DNA from: an uncultured Clostridia bacterium
Lineage (GTDB): Bacteria > Bacillota > Clostridia > TANB77 > CAG-508
Reading direction: 5' to 3'
Assembly (NCBI GenBank): GCA_934162205.1
Contig: CAKPIA010000001.1
Location: forward strand, 1 to 64,000
DNA: 64,000 bases
This document shows, piece by piece, positions 56,248 to 64,000 of this stretch; the first letter of the stretch is position 1; the number at the start of each line of letters is the position of its first letter. A program made the translations under genes and the position numbers. Under the pieces are notes generated by a model. The model saw only the letters and a list, made by a program, of their open reading frames with translations, had not been told where the DNA came from and searched no databases.

Positions 56248-57324
56248 TTATGCCTCTGATCCTTCTGGTCCATCCGAATTGTCTTCGTTTTTGTTGTTTT
56301 CATCATTTTTTTCTTCTTTTTTGTCTTCATCTTTCTTTTGTTCTTCTTTATTTTCTTGATTTTTTAATTCTTCTCTAACCTTTTTTTGCTCTTCTACTAT
56401 TTTTATTAATTCCATTTGTTTTTTTATAAATTCCGATTTTATAATAAATATTGCTGCTACTAAATATATAAATGCAACTGATGTATACATTACTTGGAAA
56501 TATTTAATATTAAATGTTGTAAATACATTAACAACTAAATAAATTAAGTTTAGTATTATTGATAGTGTTAAACTATATACTGCCATATTGTATATTGCTA
56601 AAAATCTCATTTTTATTTTTGCAAGTATTGCTGTTATATATCCTATTACTGCTAGTATTAATGAATCAACTAATACAGAAATAAAATATATCATAAGAAC
56701 ATATATAAATATTATTGCAAAAAATACTGTATATAATGATATTATTTGATCACCTTTTGCAAAATCTAAAATATCTTGCTTTGTAATCTCTGATCTATCC
56801 ACTCCAGCAGAAGTTAATATATCTTTATATTTATATTCTGTTAATTGAGATAATGCTGGATTTTTTAATATTAATTTATCTTGTAATATTATAATTCCTG
56901 AATCTTTATCATTTATTTCTTGTTGGTATTTATTTATAGTTTCTTCATCTTCTGAATTTGTATCTATTATTACTTCTCCAAAAACTGAATTTTCTTCACT
57001 ATACTTAATTACATCTGTAGAGTCTACATTAATTTTTCCATCTTTATATGATACATTTGGAAAATCATTTTCAAAATACTTAACTGCATTATTTACAGTA
57101 AAATATGTTTTTATTGTTAAACAAAGACATAATATTAATGCAAAAATTGCCATAAGTTTAAATAAATATAAAACACTACTCCTTACTCCTAACGTTGTCA
57201 TTTCTGGGTATTTCTCTATTTTAGTTATTGAGTACCAAAGCTTTTTAAAAAAACCTAATTTATTATTTTCTTGATATTCTTTTATATCTTCATCTTCTCT
57301 TATATTTTCATTATTTTCTTGCAT
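56248..57324 (-). CDS. DUF1189-family membrane protein
   Basis: 358 residues. Topology: cytoplasmic acidic start, one helix at about 55-72, a long extracellular segment to about 190, three to four helices to 300, then a Glu/Lys/Asn-rich tail. The YSITKIEKYPEM start and GVRSSVLYLFKLMAI match DUF1189 as I know it; function is not established. Its ATG overlaps the alr stop by one base (TAATG), so translation is coupled. Confidence 0.75.
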   Translation of the reverse strand: MQENNENIREDEDIKEYQENNKLGFFKKLWYSITKIEKYPEMTTLGVRSSVLYLFKLMAIFALILCLCLTIKTYFTVNNAVKYFENDFPNVSYKDGKINVDSTDVIKYSEENSVFGEVIIDTNSEDEETINKYQQEINDKDSGIIILQDKLILKNPALSQLTEYKYKDILTSAGVDRSEITKQDILDFAKGDQIISLYTVFFAIIFIYVLMIYFISVLVDSLILAVIGYITAILAKIKMRFLAIYNMAVYSLTLSIILNLIYLVVNVFTTFNIKYFQVMYTSVAFIYLVAAIFIIKSEFIKKQMELIKIVEEQKKVREELKNQENKEEQKKDEDKKEEKNDENNKNEDNSDGPEGSEA

Positions 57325-58445
57325 TATATATACTCCCTTCTTATGCTACTATCTATATATATAGGATTAACATTAAATCTAACTTCATCACCTATTTTTA
57401 TATTTTTTCCTGTTACATCTATTACAACATTATACATTCCAATTCTTCCTAGAATATTAAATTTTTGACCATTAATTTCTACATATAATTGTTGTTTTTT
57501 TATACTATCTTTAATATCTCTTACTATATATCTTAATTTATCTATTGGTCTAAACATATCTCTATCAACTTTAACATTAACCCCATCCGCATATCCACAA
57601 GGAATAATAGCTACAGTTGTTTCTTTTTTTGTTTTATAAGAATTAGAATATCCTATATTATAATTTTTAGGTAAATCTTTTATTTCTGTAATATTAGATT
57701 TTAAATATCCTATTTTTTTCAATCCAATTTTATTTGGAATTGCAAGTCTTCCTAAAAATGCTGATCCTATTCTTACTGCATTTAAGTGCATATTAGGAAA
57801 TTTTATAAATGCAGATGAATTACATATATGAAGCATTCCTGGTTCTATTTCATTCATTTTTAATACTTCTATGCAATCTATAAATCTTTTAAATTGTTCC
57901 TTTGTATATTCGTTTTTATTATAAAATGCTAATGAAAAATGAGAAAATGTTCCTTCAATTTTTATATTTTTCCAAGATTTAATTGCTTCTATCATTTTTT
58001 CTCTTTCATTATATACAAATCCATATCTTCCGAATCCTGTATCTATTTTTAAATGTGCTTTTACTTTTTTATTTAGTTTATTAGCTATTTCTTCTACTGC
58101 TTGTCCAGCTTCTTTAGATCCAATTGTAATTATAATATTATTTTTTACTAGTATCTCTATTTCTTCTTTTACAGCTGTTGAAGATAACATTAAAATTTTT
58201 TCTTTTATTCCACTTTCTCTTAACTTAATTGCTTCTTCTACTGTTGATACTGCTAAAAAATCAATTCCATTATCTATTAAAAAATTAGCATATTCTATTA
58301 AATCTAAACCATATCCATTACCTTTTATTACTGCAATTATTTGTACTTTGTTTCCATTGTCATCTGGCTCATTTTGATTTGCAATTTTTTTTATAATCTT
58401 AATATTATTTTTTAAGTCATTCTTTTCTATAACAAGAGATTTCAA
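57324..58445 (-). CDS. alr: Alanine racemase
   Basis: 373 residues, fold III PLP enzyme interconverting L- and D-Ala. AVIKGNGYGLD carries the PLP Lys (near 40); KIDTGFGRYGF, HICNSSAFIKFP, VRIGSAFLG and IPCGYADGVNV (catalytic Tyr) follow in order, then RIGMYNVVIDVT. D-Ala feeds peptidoglycan and possibly the DltA-like system of this window. Starts at TTG 58445 after GGGGG. Nine bases from the FemAB-like gene. Confidence 0.9.
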   Translation of the reverse strand: MKSLVIEKNDLKNNIKIIKKIANQNEPDDNGNKVQIIAVIKGNGYGLDLIEYANFLIDNGIDFLAVSTVEEAIKLRESGIKEKILMLSSTAVKEEIEILVKNNIIITIGSKEAGQAVEEIANKLNKKVKAHLKIDTGFGRYGFVYNEREKMIEAIKSWKNIKIEGTFSHFSLAFYNKNEYTKEQFKRFIDCIEVLKMNEIEPGMLHICNSSAFIKFPNMHLNAVRIGSAFLGRLAIPNKIGLKKIGYLKSNITEIKDLPKNYNIGYSNSYKTKKETTVAIIPCGYADGVNVKVDRDMFRPIDKLRYIVRDIKDSIKKQQLYVEINGQKFNILGRIGMYNVVIDVTGKNIKIGDEVRFNVNPIYIDSSIRREYI

Positions 58446-58454
58446 TTTTGCCCC

Positions 58455-59513
58455 CTATTTTTTCTTAAATTTGGTTTTTAATCCTCTTAAATTTCTAAAT
58501 GCCTTTTCTGAGAACTTATATAAGCTATATGTTAGTGGTTTAAATGGTATATAAATTTCTCCAATAAATTCTGTAAATTCTGCTCCAAATCCTTTTTTAA
58601 ATCTATATAATCCATATTGTGGATGATTTTCATCTACAACTCCTGATACACCTCTTAAATCATATATATCACTTTTATTTTTTATTGCAATTTTAATCAT
58701 TTCCCATTGTAGCAAATAATTTGGCATTAGGTTTCTATGTTGATTACTACTTGCTCCATATAAATACCATGTTTTATTTCCATACATAATAGGTATAACT
58801 CCTGAAATTGGTTTATCTTCGTAATATGCCATTAATAATTTCATATGTTTTGGTGCTAATTCATCATACATTTTTTCAAAATATGATAATGGTCTTATTA
58901 TAAAACCATCTCTTGCTCCTGTTTCTACCATTATTCTATGAAAATCTTTTAAATCTTCTCTTGTTCCTTCTTTTACAACTACACCTTTTTTAGTTGCTAA
59001 ACGAATATTATATCTTGTTTTTTGATGAAATCCTGCAAATATTTCATCTTCTGTTTTATCTTTTACATCTAATCTAAATACATATCTTGGTTGTATTTCT
59101 TCTCTAAAGTTTTTTGCATCATCTTTTATTTTATAACCTATTTTTGTTATTATTTCTCTAAATTCTTTGTCGTCACTTTTTATGTCTGGTTCTATTTTTA
59201 AAACAATTGCTTTATATTTTTTTCCAAGTTGTTTTGCTCCTTCTGTTAATTGTTCTAATACTTTTTCATCATGTATATCACATACTGGTCCTCTTGATGA
59301 ATACATTATATTTCCGAATATTGGTATTTTTCTTATTAATATACTTAATGAGCCAATTATGTTTTTATTTTCGTCTTCTGCAAGAATTATTTCATTTTTC
59401 CAGTGATCTTTTACTTTTGCCCATTCTGGTGATTGTTGAAAATTACATCTTTCATGACCCTCTAAAAATTTTTTATATTCTTGTATATCTTCTTCATTTT
59501 GTACAAATCTCAT
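58455..59513 (-). CDS. FemAB-family peptidoglycan bridge aminoacyltransferase
   Basis: 352 residues with two GNAT-like halves: FQQSPEWAKVKDHW, GSLSILIRKIPIFGNIMYSSRGPV, then FHQKTRYNIRLATKKGVVV and GYGLYRFKKGFG-type ending (YGLYRFKKGFGAEFTEFIG). These are FemX/FemA/MurM blocks; family members use aminoacyl-tRNA to build the interpeptide bridge on lipid II. Heads the eight-gene unit under a predicted promoter. The amino acid used cannot be read. Confidence 0.9.
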   Translation of the reverse strand: MRFVQNEEDIQEYKKFLEGHERCNFQQSPEWAKVKDHWKNEIILAEDENKNIIGSLSILIRKIPIFGNIMYSSRGPVCDIHDEKVLEQLTEGAKQLGKKYKAIVLKIEPDIKSDDKEFREIITKIGYKIKDDAKNFREEIQPRYVFRLDVKDKTEDEIFAGFHQKTRYNIRLATKKGVVVKEGTREDLKDFHRIMVETGARDGFIIRPLSYFEKMYDELAPKHMKLLMAYYEDKPISGVIPIMYGNKTWYLYGASSNQHRNLMPNYLLQWEMIKIAIKNKSDIYDLRGVSGVVDENHPQYGLYRFKKGFGAEFTEFIGEIYIPFKPLTYSLYKFSEKAFRNLRGLKTKFKKK

Positions 59514-59554
59514 ATAATTTTTTCCTCCAATATTATTATTAACTTCATTTTCAT

Positions 59555-59583
59555 ATTTTACACTAAATATGTTGGAATTACAA
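59555..59583 (-). promoter_or_regulatory. Promoter of the FemAB-alr-ftsH-metG unit
   Basis: TTGTAA at 59583-59578, 17-base spacer, TAAAAT at 59560-59555, 42 bases before the start codon and downstream of a terminator. Confidence 0.52.
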
Positions 59584-59603
59584 TATTAAAATAGATTTTT
59601 AAG

Positions 59604-59648
59604 CAAAAAAATGGAAGTAAATTTTTTTAAATCTACTCCCAATTTTTT
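59604..59648 (-). terminator. Terminator of the cohesin/dockerin unit
   Basis: Stem GGGAGTAGATTT / AAATTTACTTCC (two G-U pairs) flanked by A and T runs, ending in seven T on the minus strand. Confidence 0.72.
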
Positions 59649-59662
59649 ATTAATTTTTGTTT

Positions 59663-60517
59663 TTATTTATCATATTTATCTTCAAATTGTTTTGATTTTA
59701 TTTTTAATCCTGTATATACTGAAAGAACTATTGCTAAAAATATTGCAACATATAAGATTGTGTAATTTCCTGTATGTGGTATTTGTTTTGTTGAAGTTGT
59801 TACATCTGTGCTTATTGTGTTTGTTGAAGTATTTGAATTTGTATTATTATTTTCATTGTTTGTACTATTAGTATTTGTGCTTGTATTTGTAACATCATTA
59901 ATTGTATTTAATGTGTTGTTATCAGTGTTAGTTGTTTCATTACTTATTGTGTTATTTGTCGTGTTATTTGTTATATTATTTGTTGTATTATTTGTTGTGT
60001 TACTTGTTGTATTGTTTGTTGTACTATTTGTTATGTTATTTTTATTAGTATTTGAGTTTGTATTGTCATCTTTTTTATTATCTGTAGTTTCATCTGTTTT
60101 TGTAACTTTATTTATTGAATATGATTTTTCATCTTTTTTAGTTACAAATTTTCCATCTTCAATTTTAAATGCCATTGTTGTATTTGTTGTATTTATAACT
60201 TTAAATTTAATTTTTAAATTATTTGTTCCTGTTTTTGCCATATCAACATATACACCTGCAACTTTTCCATCATTTTCTGATACTGTTAAATTTGTTGTTT
60301 CGCTTCCTACTAATTTTAAATTATTATTATCATAATTTACCTTAAAAGTTGCTCCTACTATTTCTTCACTAAAATTTAATGTTACTGTTATTTCATCATT
60401 TATTTTAATATTTTCTGATTTACTTAATGTCATATCTACAGAAAATCCTAAACTTGTAGTTGCTATTGCAACAATTGTTAAAATAATTAAACTAATTACA
60501 CCAATTTTATTTTTCAT
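59663..60517 (-). CDS. Cohesin-like protein with Asn/Thr linker and sortase-like tail
   Basis: 284 residues. Signal peptide about 1-24. About 26-135: cohesin-like beta-sandwich, with the strand pattern EITVTLNFSEEIVGATFKVN, a YDNNNLKLVG turn and the LKIKFKV strand. About 140-245: low-complexity linker, almost only Asn, Thr and Ser. C-terminus: IPHTG at 246-250, a hydrophobic helix and a charged tail, the layout of an LPXTG wall-sorting signal with Ile in the first place. It follows the dockerin-GH5 gene by 17 bases. Expected to be a wall-bound binding partner for dockerin proteins. Confidence 0.75.
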   Translation of the reverse strand: MKNKIGVISLIILTIVAIATTSLGFSVDMTLSKSENIKINDEITVTLNFSEEIVGATFKVNYDNNNLKLVGSETTNLTVSENDGKVAGVYVDMAKTGTNNLKIKFKVINTTNTTMAFKIEDGKFVTKKDEKSYSINKVTKTDETTDNKKDDNTNSNTNKNNITNSTTNNTTSNTTNNTTNNITNNTTNNTISNETTNTDNNTLNTINDVTNTSTNTNSTNNENNNTNSNTSTNTISTDVTTSTKQIPHTGNYTILYVAIFLAIVLSVYTGLKIKSKQFEDKYDK

Positions 60518-60534
60518 TATAACTTCCTCCTATA

Positions 60535-62052
60535 TTATCTTTTTAAGGCATCTAATAGCCATTTTCCTTCATCTGATAATTCATCTTTTGTCCAATTTGT
60601 TAATTTATTTGTATTTTTTAATAATGATGAGCTTTCATCTTTATTTGATAAATTCCAACACATCCAACTTATGTTATTTTTATTTAAGAAATCTATCCAT
60701 GTATTTGCTTCTGTTACATCTACTGCACCATTTCCAGATGCATCTGTTATACCAAATTCTGTTACAAATATAGGTAATCCAGATTTTAATGCAACTGTTA
60801 GTTTTTGTCTTAAATAATCTTTATGTGTTGCTGCATAAAAATGTAATGCGTACATAATGTTATTATATCCTTTTATTGGATTTTGTGCAACTACGTCAAC
60901 ATCTTGTGACCAAGTAGGTGTTCCTACAACTATAATTGCATCACTATCTATTTTTCTTATTTCTTTAATAACATCTTGTGCATATGGTTTTATATCTCTT
61001 TCCCATTGTACATCACCATTAGGTTCGTTACATATTTCATATATTACATTATTATTATCTTTATATTTTTCTGCCATTTCTTTAAAGAATTTTATTGCTG
61101 ATGATTTATTTGTATTTGGATTTCCATCACTTAATATATGCCAATCTATTATAACATATAATCCTGAGTTTGTAGCATATTTAACTCCATTATCTACAAT
61201 TTTGTGTAAATCTTGTGTATATCCTACATTGGGATCTGTATACATTGCAAGTCTTATTGCATTTATTCCCCAATTATCTCTCATAAATGTAAATGCTTCT
61301 TGATTTACATATTGAGGGAACCATTGTAGTCCATGTGTACTAACACCTTTTAATTGAAATTTGTTTCCATTTTTATCAACTATATCTGTTCCCTTTACAC
61401 TTAGATTTCCATGCATTGCAACAGGAGTTGTTCCTGTTTCATCTTTTTTATTATCATTATTGGTATTGTCTTTTTTATCTTCATTTGCATTATTTTTATC
61501 ATCATCAGTTTTAATTATTACATTTCCTGATGGTACTTTAGAAATTATGTCTGTTTTTAATGTTCCTAAATATGTATTTGCCATTTTCATAATATCTTCT
61601 ATATCTAATGTATTATCATCGTTTTGTAAGTTTCCTGCTAGTTTTTCTATTTGACTTACATTTCTCTTTCCTAAATAATTATTTTCTATTATCATAATAT
61701 CTTCTATATCACAAATATAACCATCTTTATTTACATCACCATACAAAACAACTTTATAATCAATTTTATTTATTGTAATGTAATCACCTGTTTTAACTAC
61801 ATCTGTTTCTTTTAATTCGTTTCCTTTTGAATCTTTTATTTTCGTTATATTTTTATCAAAATTCATTACTTCTTTTTTTGTTGTTTTTCTTGTTTTAGTA
61901 TTTTTATTTAATAAGATTGTTGCTATATTCTCATTTTTTATTAAATTATTATAATATTTTACGTCTTTTAAATTATCATTTGCTCCATATACAATATTTG
62001 CTGTTAAAGTAATTATTATGCTTAACAATATTGAAACAAGGTATTTCTTCAT
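60535..62052 (-). CDS. Secreted GH5 glycoside hydrolase with N-terminal dockerin module
   Basis: 505 residues. Signal peptide about 1-23. Small beta domain about 50-103. Dockerin-type I module about 105-165: first calcium loop GDVNKDGYICDIEDIM and second loop NLQNDDNTLDIEDIM, each followed by a YLG helix end. Asp/Lys/Asn linker about 180-207. GH5 domain about 215-505: LKGVSTHGLQW, VIIDWHIL, EICNEP with acid/base Glu343, YALHFYAATH, and VTEFG with nucleophile Glu432; similarity to beta-1,4-endoglucanases (GH5_2-like). Activity is expected on cellulose or mixed glucan. GGGGGA site before ATG. Confidence 0.9.
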   Translation of the reverse strand: MKKYLVSILLSIIITLTANIVYGANDNLKDVKYYNNLIKNENIATILLNKNTKTRKTTKKEVMNFDKNITKIKDSKGNELKETDVVKTGDYITINKIDYKVVLYGDVNKDGYICDIEDIMIIENNYLGKRNVSQIEKLAGNLQNDDNTLDIEDIMKMANTYLGTLKTDIISKVPSGNVIIKTDDDKNNANEDKKDNTNNDNKKDETGTTPVAMHGNLSVKGTDIVDKNGNKFQLKGVSTHGLQWFPQYVNQEAFTFMRDNWGINAIRLAMYTDPNVGYTQDLHKIVDNGVKYATNSGLYVIIDWHILSDGNPNTNKSSAIKFFKEMAEKYKDNNNVIYEICNEPNGDVQWERDIKPYAQDVIKEIRKIDSDAIIVVGTPTWSQDVDVVAQNPIKGYNNIMYALHFYAATHKDYLRQKLTVALKSGLPIFVTEFGITDASGNGAVDVTEANTWIDFLNKNNISWMCWNLSNKDESSSLLKNTNKLTNWTKDELSDEGKWLLDALKR

Positions 62053-62080
62053 ATTTTCACATCCCCCTTAATACTTTATT

Positions 62081-62109
62081 ATTATACAACATTTTACCAT
62101 TTTTGGCAA
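62081..62109 (-). promoter_or_regulatory. Promoter of the GH5-dockerin/cohesin unit
   Basis: TTGCCA at 62109-62104, 17-base spacer, perfect TATAAT at 62086-62081. Confidence 0.68.
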
Positions 62110-62129
62110 TAGTTATGTAAATTAAAATA

Positions 62130-62173
62130 AAAAGAAAAAACAATGCTTTTTAAAGCATTGTCTCTTCTTTTTA
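62130..62173 (-). terminator. Terminator of the P-type ATPase gene
   Basis: Stem CAATGCTTT / AAAGCATTG extended by pairs of A/G against T/C runs, T-rich on exit; overlaps the stop at 62171. Confidence 0.8.
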
Positions 62174-64000
62174 TTCGTCCTTTGTTGTATTAATTTTTAA
62201 TAATTTAAATATTTCTACTATTACAATAGGAGCAAATATTAAACATACTGTTTCTACTATATTTTGTGTTGGTAATAATGGTATACTAAATATATTTCTT
62301 AAAGCTGGAACCAATAATATTACAAACATTAATGCAGCAGATGCTATTATTGCTAATACTAATTTTGAATTATTAAATATATTTGTTCTAAATATTGATT
62401 TTTTATTATCTCTAATATTAAACACATGCACTAATTCTGATAAAGCTAATACACAAAATGCCATTGTTTGTCCAACTTCTATTTTTGTCTCATCTAAAGT
62501 AAGATTTCCAATTGGCTCTGTTGTTGTTCCTAATCCTATCATAAATGCTGATAATGTTAATAATCCAATCATAATACCTTGATATACAATTCTAAATGTC
62601 ATGCCTTTTGTAAATATTCCTTTACTTGGTTTGACAGGTTTTCTATTCATTATATTGTCATTTGCAGGATCAAATGCTAATGCTAGTGCTGGCAATGAAT
62701 CTGTTACTAAATTTATCCATAAAATGTGTATTGGCATTAATATTTCTAATTGTGATACATCTGTTATTCCAAACCATTTACTAAATAATGGTGTTAATAA
62801 TGTTGCTAAAAATAATACTATAATTTCTCCAACATTACTTGAAAGTAAAAATTGTATAACTTTTAAGATATTATCATATATTCTTCTTCCTTCTTCTACT
62901 GCAGATACAACTGTTGCAAAATTATCGTCAGTTAATATAACATCTGCTGCTTCTTTTGCAACATCAGTTCCAACAACTCCCATTGCACACCCTATATCAG
63001 CAGTTTTTAAGGCTGGACTATCATTTACTCCATCACCAGTCATTGCAACTATTTGATTATTTTTCTGCCATGCTTTTACAATTCTAACTTTATGTTCTGG
63101 TGAAACTCTTGCATATACAGAATAATGACTAACATGTTTTTCTAATTCTTCATCTGTCATATTTTCTAAATCAGTACCTGTTATTGCTTCGTCTTCATTT
63201 TCTAATATGCCTAATTTTTTTGCAATTGCTGTTGCTGTTATTTTATGGTCACCTGTTATCATTACTGTTTTTATACCTGCAGTTTTACATTTTTCTACAG
63301 CTATTTTAGCTTCTTCTCTAGGTGGATCTATCATTCCAACCATTCCAATATAAATCAAGTCATTTTCTATTGTTTTCATTTCTTCTTTATTTGGAATATG
63401 ATCAATTTCTTTATATGCCATTGCTAAAACTCTTAATGCCTCTTTTGCCATTGTTTCATTATTTTTAGCAATTTCTTTTTTGTAATTTTCTATATCATTT
63501 TTTATTTCTCCGTTTATAATATATGAATTACATCTTTTTAATAATTCATCTACTCCACCTTTTGTATAAACAATATATTTTCCATTATTTTCATTTACTG
63601 TTGTCATTAATTTTCTATCAGAGTCAAATGGTATTTCGTCTAATCTAGGCATTATGTCATATATACTTGGATCAAAATCTAGAGTAAATGCCATATCTAC
63701 TAATGCTGTCTCTGTTGGATCTCCTGTTAACTCATTGTCTGATGAAATCTTTGTATCATTACATAACATACTTGATAATACTAATTTTTTTATTTCATCA
63801 TCTTCTGCTTTTACATCTGATAAATTTTCTAATCTATTATTCCAAAATACTTTTTCTACTGTCATTTTATTTTGTGTTAATGTTCCTGTTTTATCTGAAC
63901 ATATTACAGTTGCACTTCCTAATGTTTCAACAGCTGGTAATCTTTTAACAATTGCATTTCTTTTTACCATTTTTTGAACACCAATTGCTAATACTATTGT
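62171..64000 (-). CDS. Cation P-type ATPase, Ca2+ type (5' part outside window)
   Basis: C-terminal 609 residues of a P2-type ATPase, open through the right edge; the codons before the first in-frame Met read IVLAIGVQKM, normal mid-protein sequence, so the gene begins outside. Visible: VKRLPAVETLGSATVICSDK leading into DKTGTLTQ (phosphorylated Asp), KGGVDELLKRC (nucleotide site), MITGDHKITA, MTGDGVNDSPALK (hinge), then six helices. PMCA/SERCA-like bacterial enzymes export Ca2+. The N-terminal actuator and first helices are not available. Ends at a terminator at 62130-62173. Confidence 0.93.
   Translation of the reverse strand, partial: TIVLAIGVQKMVKRNAIVKRLPAVETLGSATVICSDKTGTLTQNKMTVEKVFWNNRLENLSDVKAEDDEIKKLVLSSMLCNDTKISSDNELTGDPTETALVDMAFTLDFDPSIYDIMPRLDEIPFDSDRKLMTTVNENNGKYIVYTKGGVDELLKRCNSYIINGEIKNDIENYKKEIAKNNETMAKEALRVLAMAYKEIDHIPNKEEMKTIENDLIYIGMVGMIDPPREEAKIAVEKCKTAGIKTVMITGDHKITATAIAKKLGILENEDEAITGTDLENMTDEELEKHVSHYSVYARVSPEHKVRIVKAWQKNNQIVAMTGDGVNDSPALKTADIGCAMGVVGTDVAKEAADVILTDDNFATVVSAVEEGRRIYDNILKVIQFLLSSNVGEIIVLFLATLLTPLFSKWFGITDVSQLEILMPIHILWINLVTDSLPALALAFDPANDNIMNRKPVKPSKGIFTKGMTFRIVYQGIMIGLLTLSAFMIGLGTTTEPIGNLTLDETKIEVGQTMAFCVLALSELVHVFNIRDNKKSIFRTNIFNNSKLVLAIIASAALMFVILLVPALRNIFSIPLLPTQNIVETVCLIFAPIVIVEIFKLLKINTTKDE

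Noticed and set aside
59880..60060. Repeat array resembling a CRISPR
   Set aside because: Tandem Thr/Asn codons of a low-complexity protein linker; no constant repeats with unique spacers. No CRISPR array elsewhere.
59808..60335. 175-residue plus-strand frame rich in Val, Leu and Phe
   Set aside because: It is the antisense of the Asn/Thr linker of the cohesin-like gene; repetitive codons keep it open.

Overview
The window is very AT-rich, uses the standard bacterial code, and every gene I can support lies on the minus strand. Gene content (LCP ligase, teichoic-acid enzymes, FemAB-type protein, GH25 lysozymes, LysM, sortase-like tail) indicates a Gram-positive Bacillota. The prepilin-like leader with the KGITL start and the dockerin/cohesin modules point to class Clostridia, probably a host-associated or uncultured lineage (inference). 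No transposon, phage, CRISPR array or plasmid function was seen; this looks like chromosomal cell-envelope territory.

Reading in the direction of transcription (high to low coordinates). 62171-64000 is the end of a P-type Ca2+ ATPase. 59663-62052 is a two-gene unit: a dockerin-bearing GH5 glucanase and a cohesin-like protein with a sortase-like tail. 48460-59513 is an eight-gene run: FemAB-like transferase, alanine racemase, DUF1189 membrane protein, FtsH, MetG, polysaccharide deacetylase, a coiled-coil unknown and a LysM-GH25 lysozyme. 46720-48309 is a solo Clp-type-AAA/M41-peptidase chimera. Then come tRNA-Leu(CAA) and a small membrane protein.

26904-45443 is a 14-gene run behind a consensus promoter. 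It carries TagD (CDP-glycerol), TarI and TarJ (CDP-ribitol), four TagB/TagF-type polymerase domains, acyltransferase and GT-C proteins, and an embedded dltA-C-B-D-like aminoacylation cassette. Next are an O-acyltransferase plus secreted beta-helix protein, an unknown 355-aa protein, a CAP-domain/FN3 protein, and a YfhO plus GT-C pair. A CBD-less TagGH-like ABC transporter and an LCP ligase follow. The last large unit (1627-13409) is a second polysaccharide locus: glycosyltransferases, a Wzm/Wzt transporter whose ATPase has an extra C-terminal domain, a WbdD-like methyltransferase-kinase fusion, a GtrB/CsbB-like transferase and a GH25 lysozyme with Ig-like repeats. A truncated prepilin-like surface protein closes the window.

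Together the window looks like a cell-wall island with two export routes. One is TagGH/LCP with mixed glycerol/ribitol wall teichoic acid. The other resembles the Gram-negative O8/O9a scheme, with chain termination read by a Wzt-type carbohydrate-binding domain. Enzymes initiating teichoic-acid synthesis (TagO, TagA) are not in the window. Promoter-like TTGACA/TATAAT pairs, most with 17-base spacers, and hairpins divide the window into about 15 transcription units.
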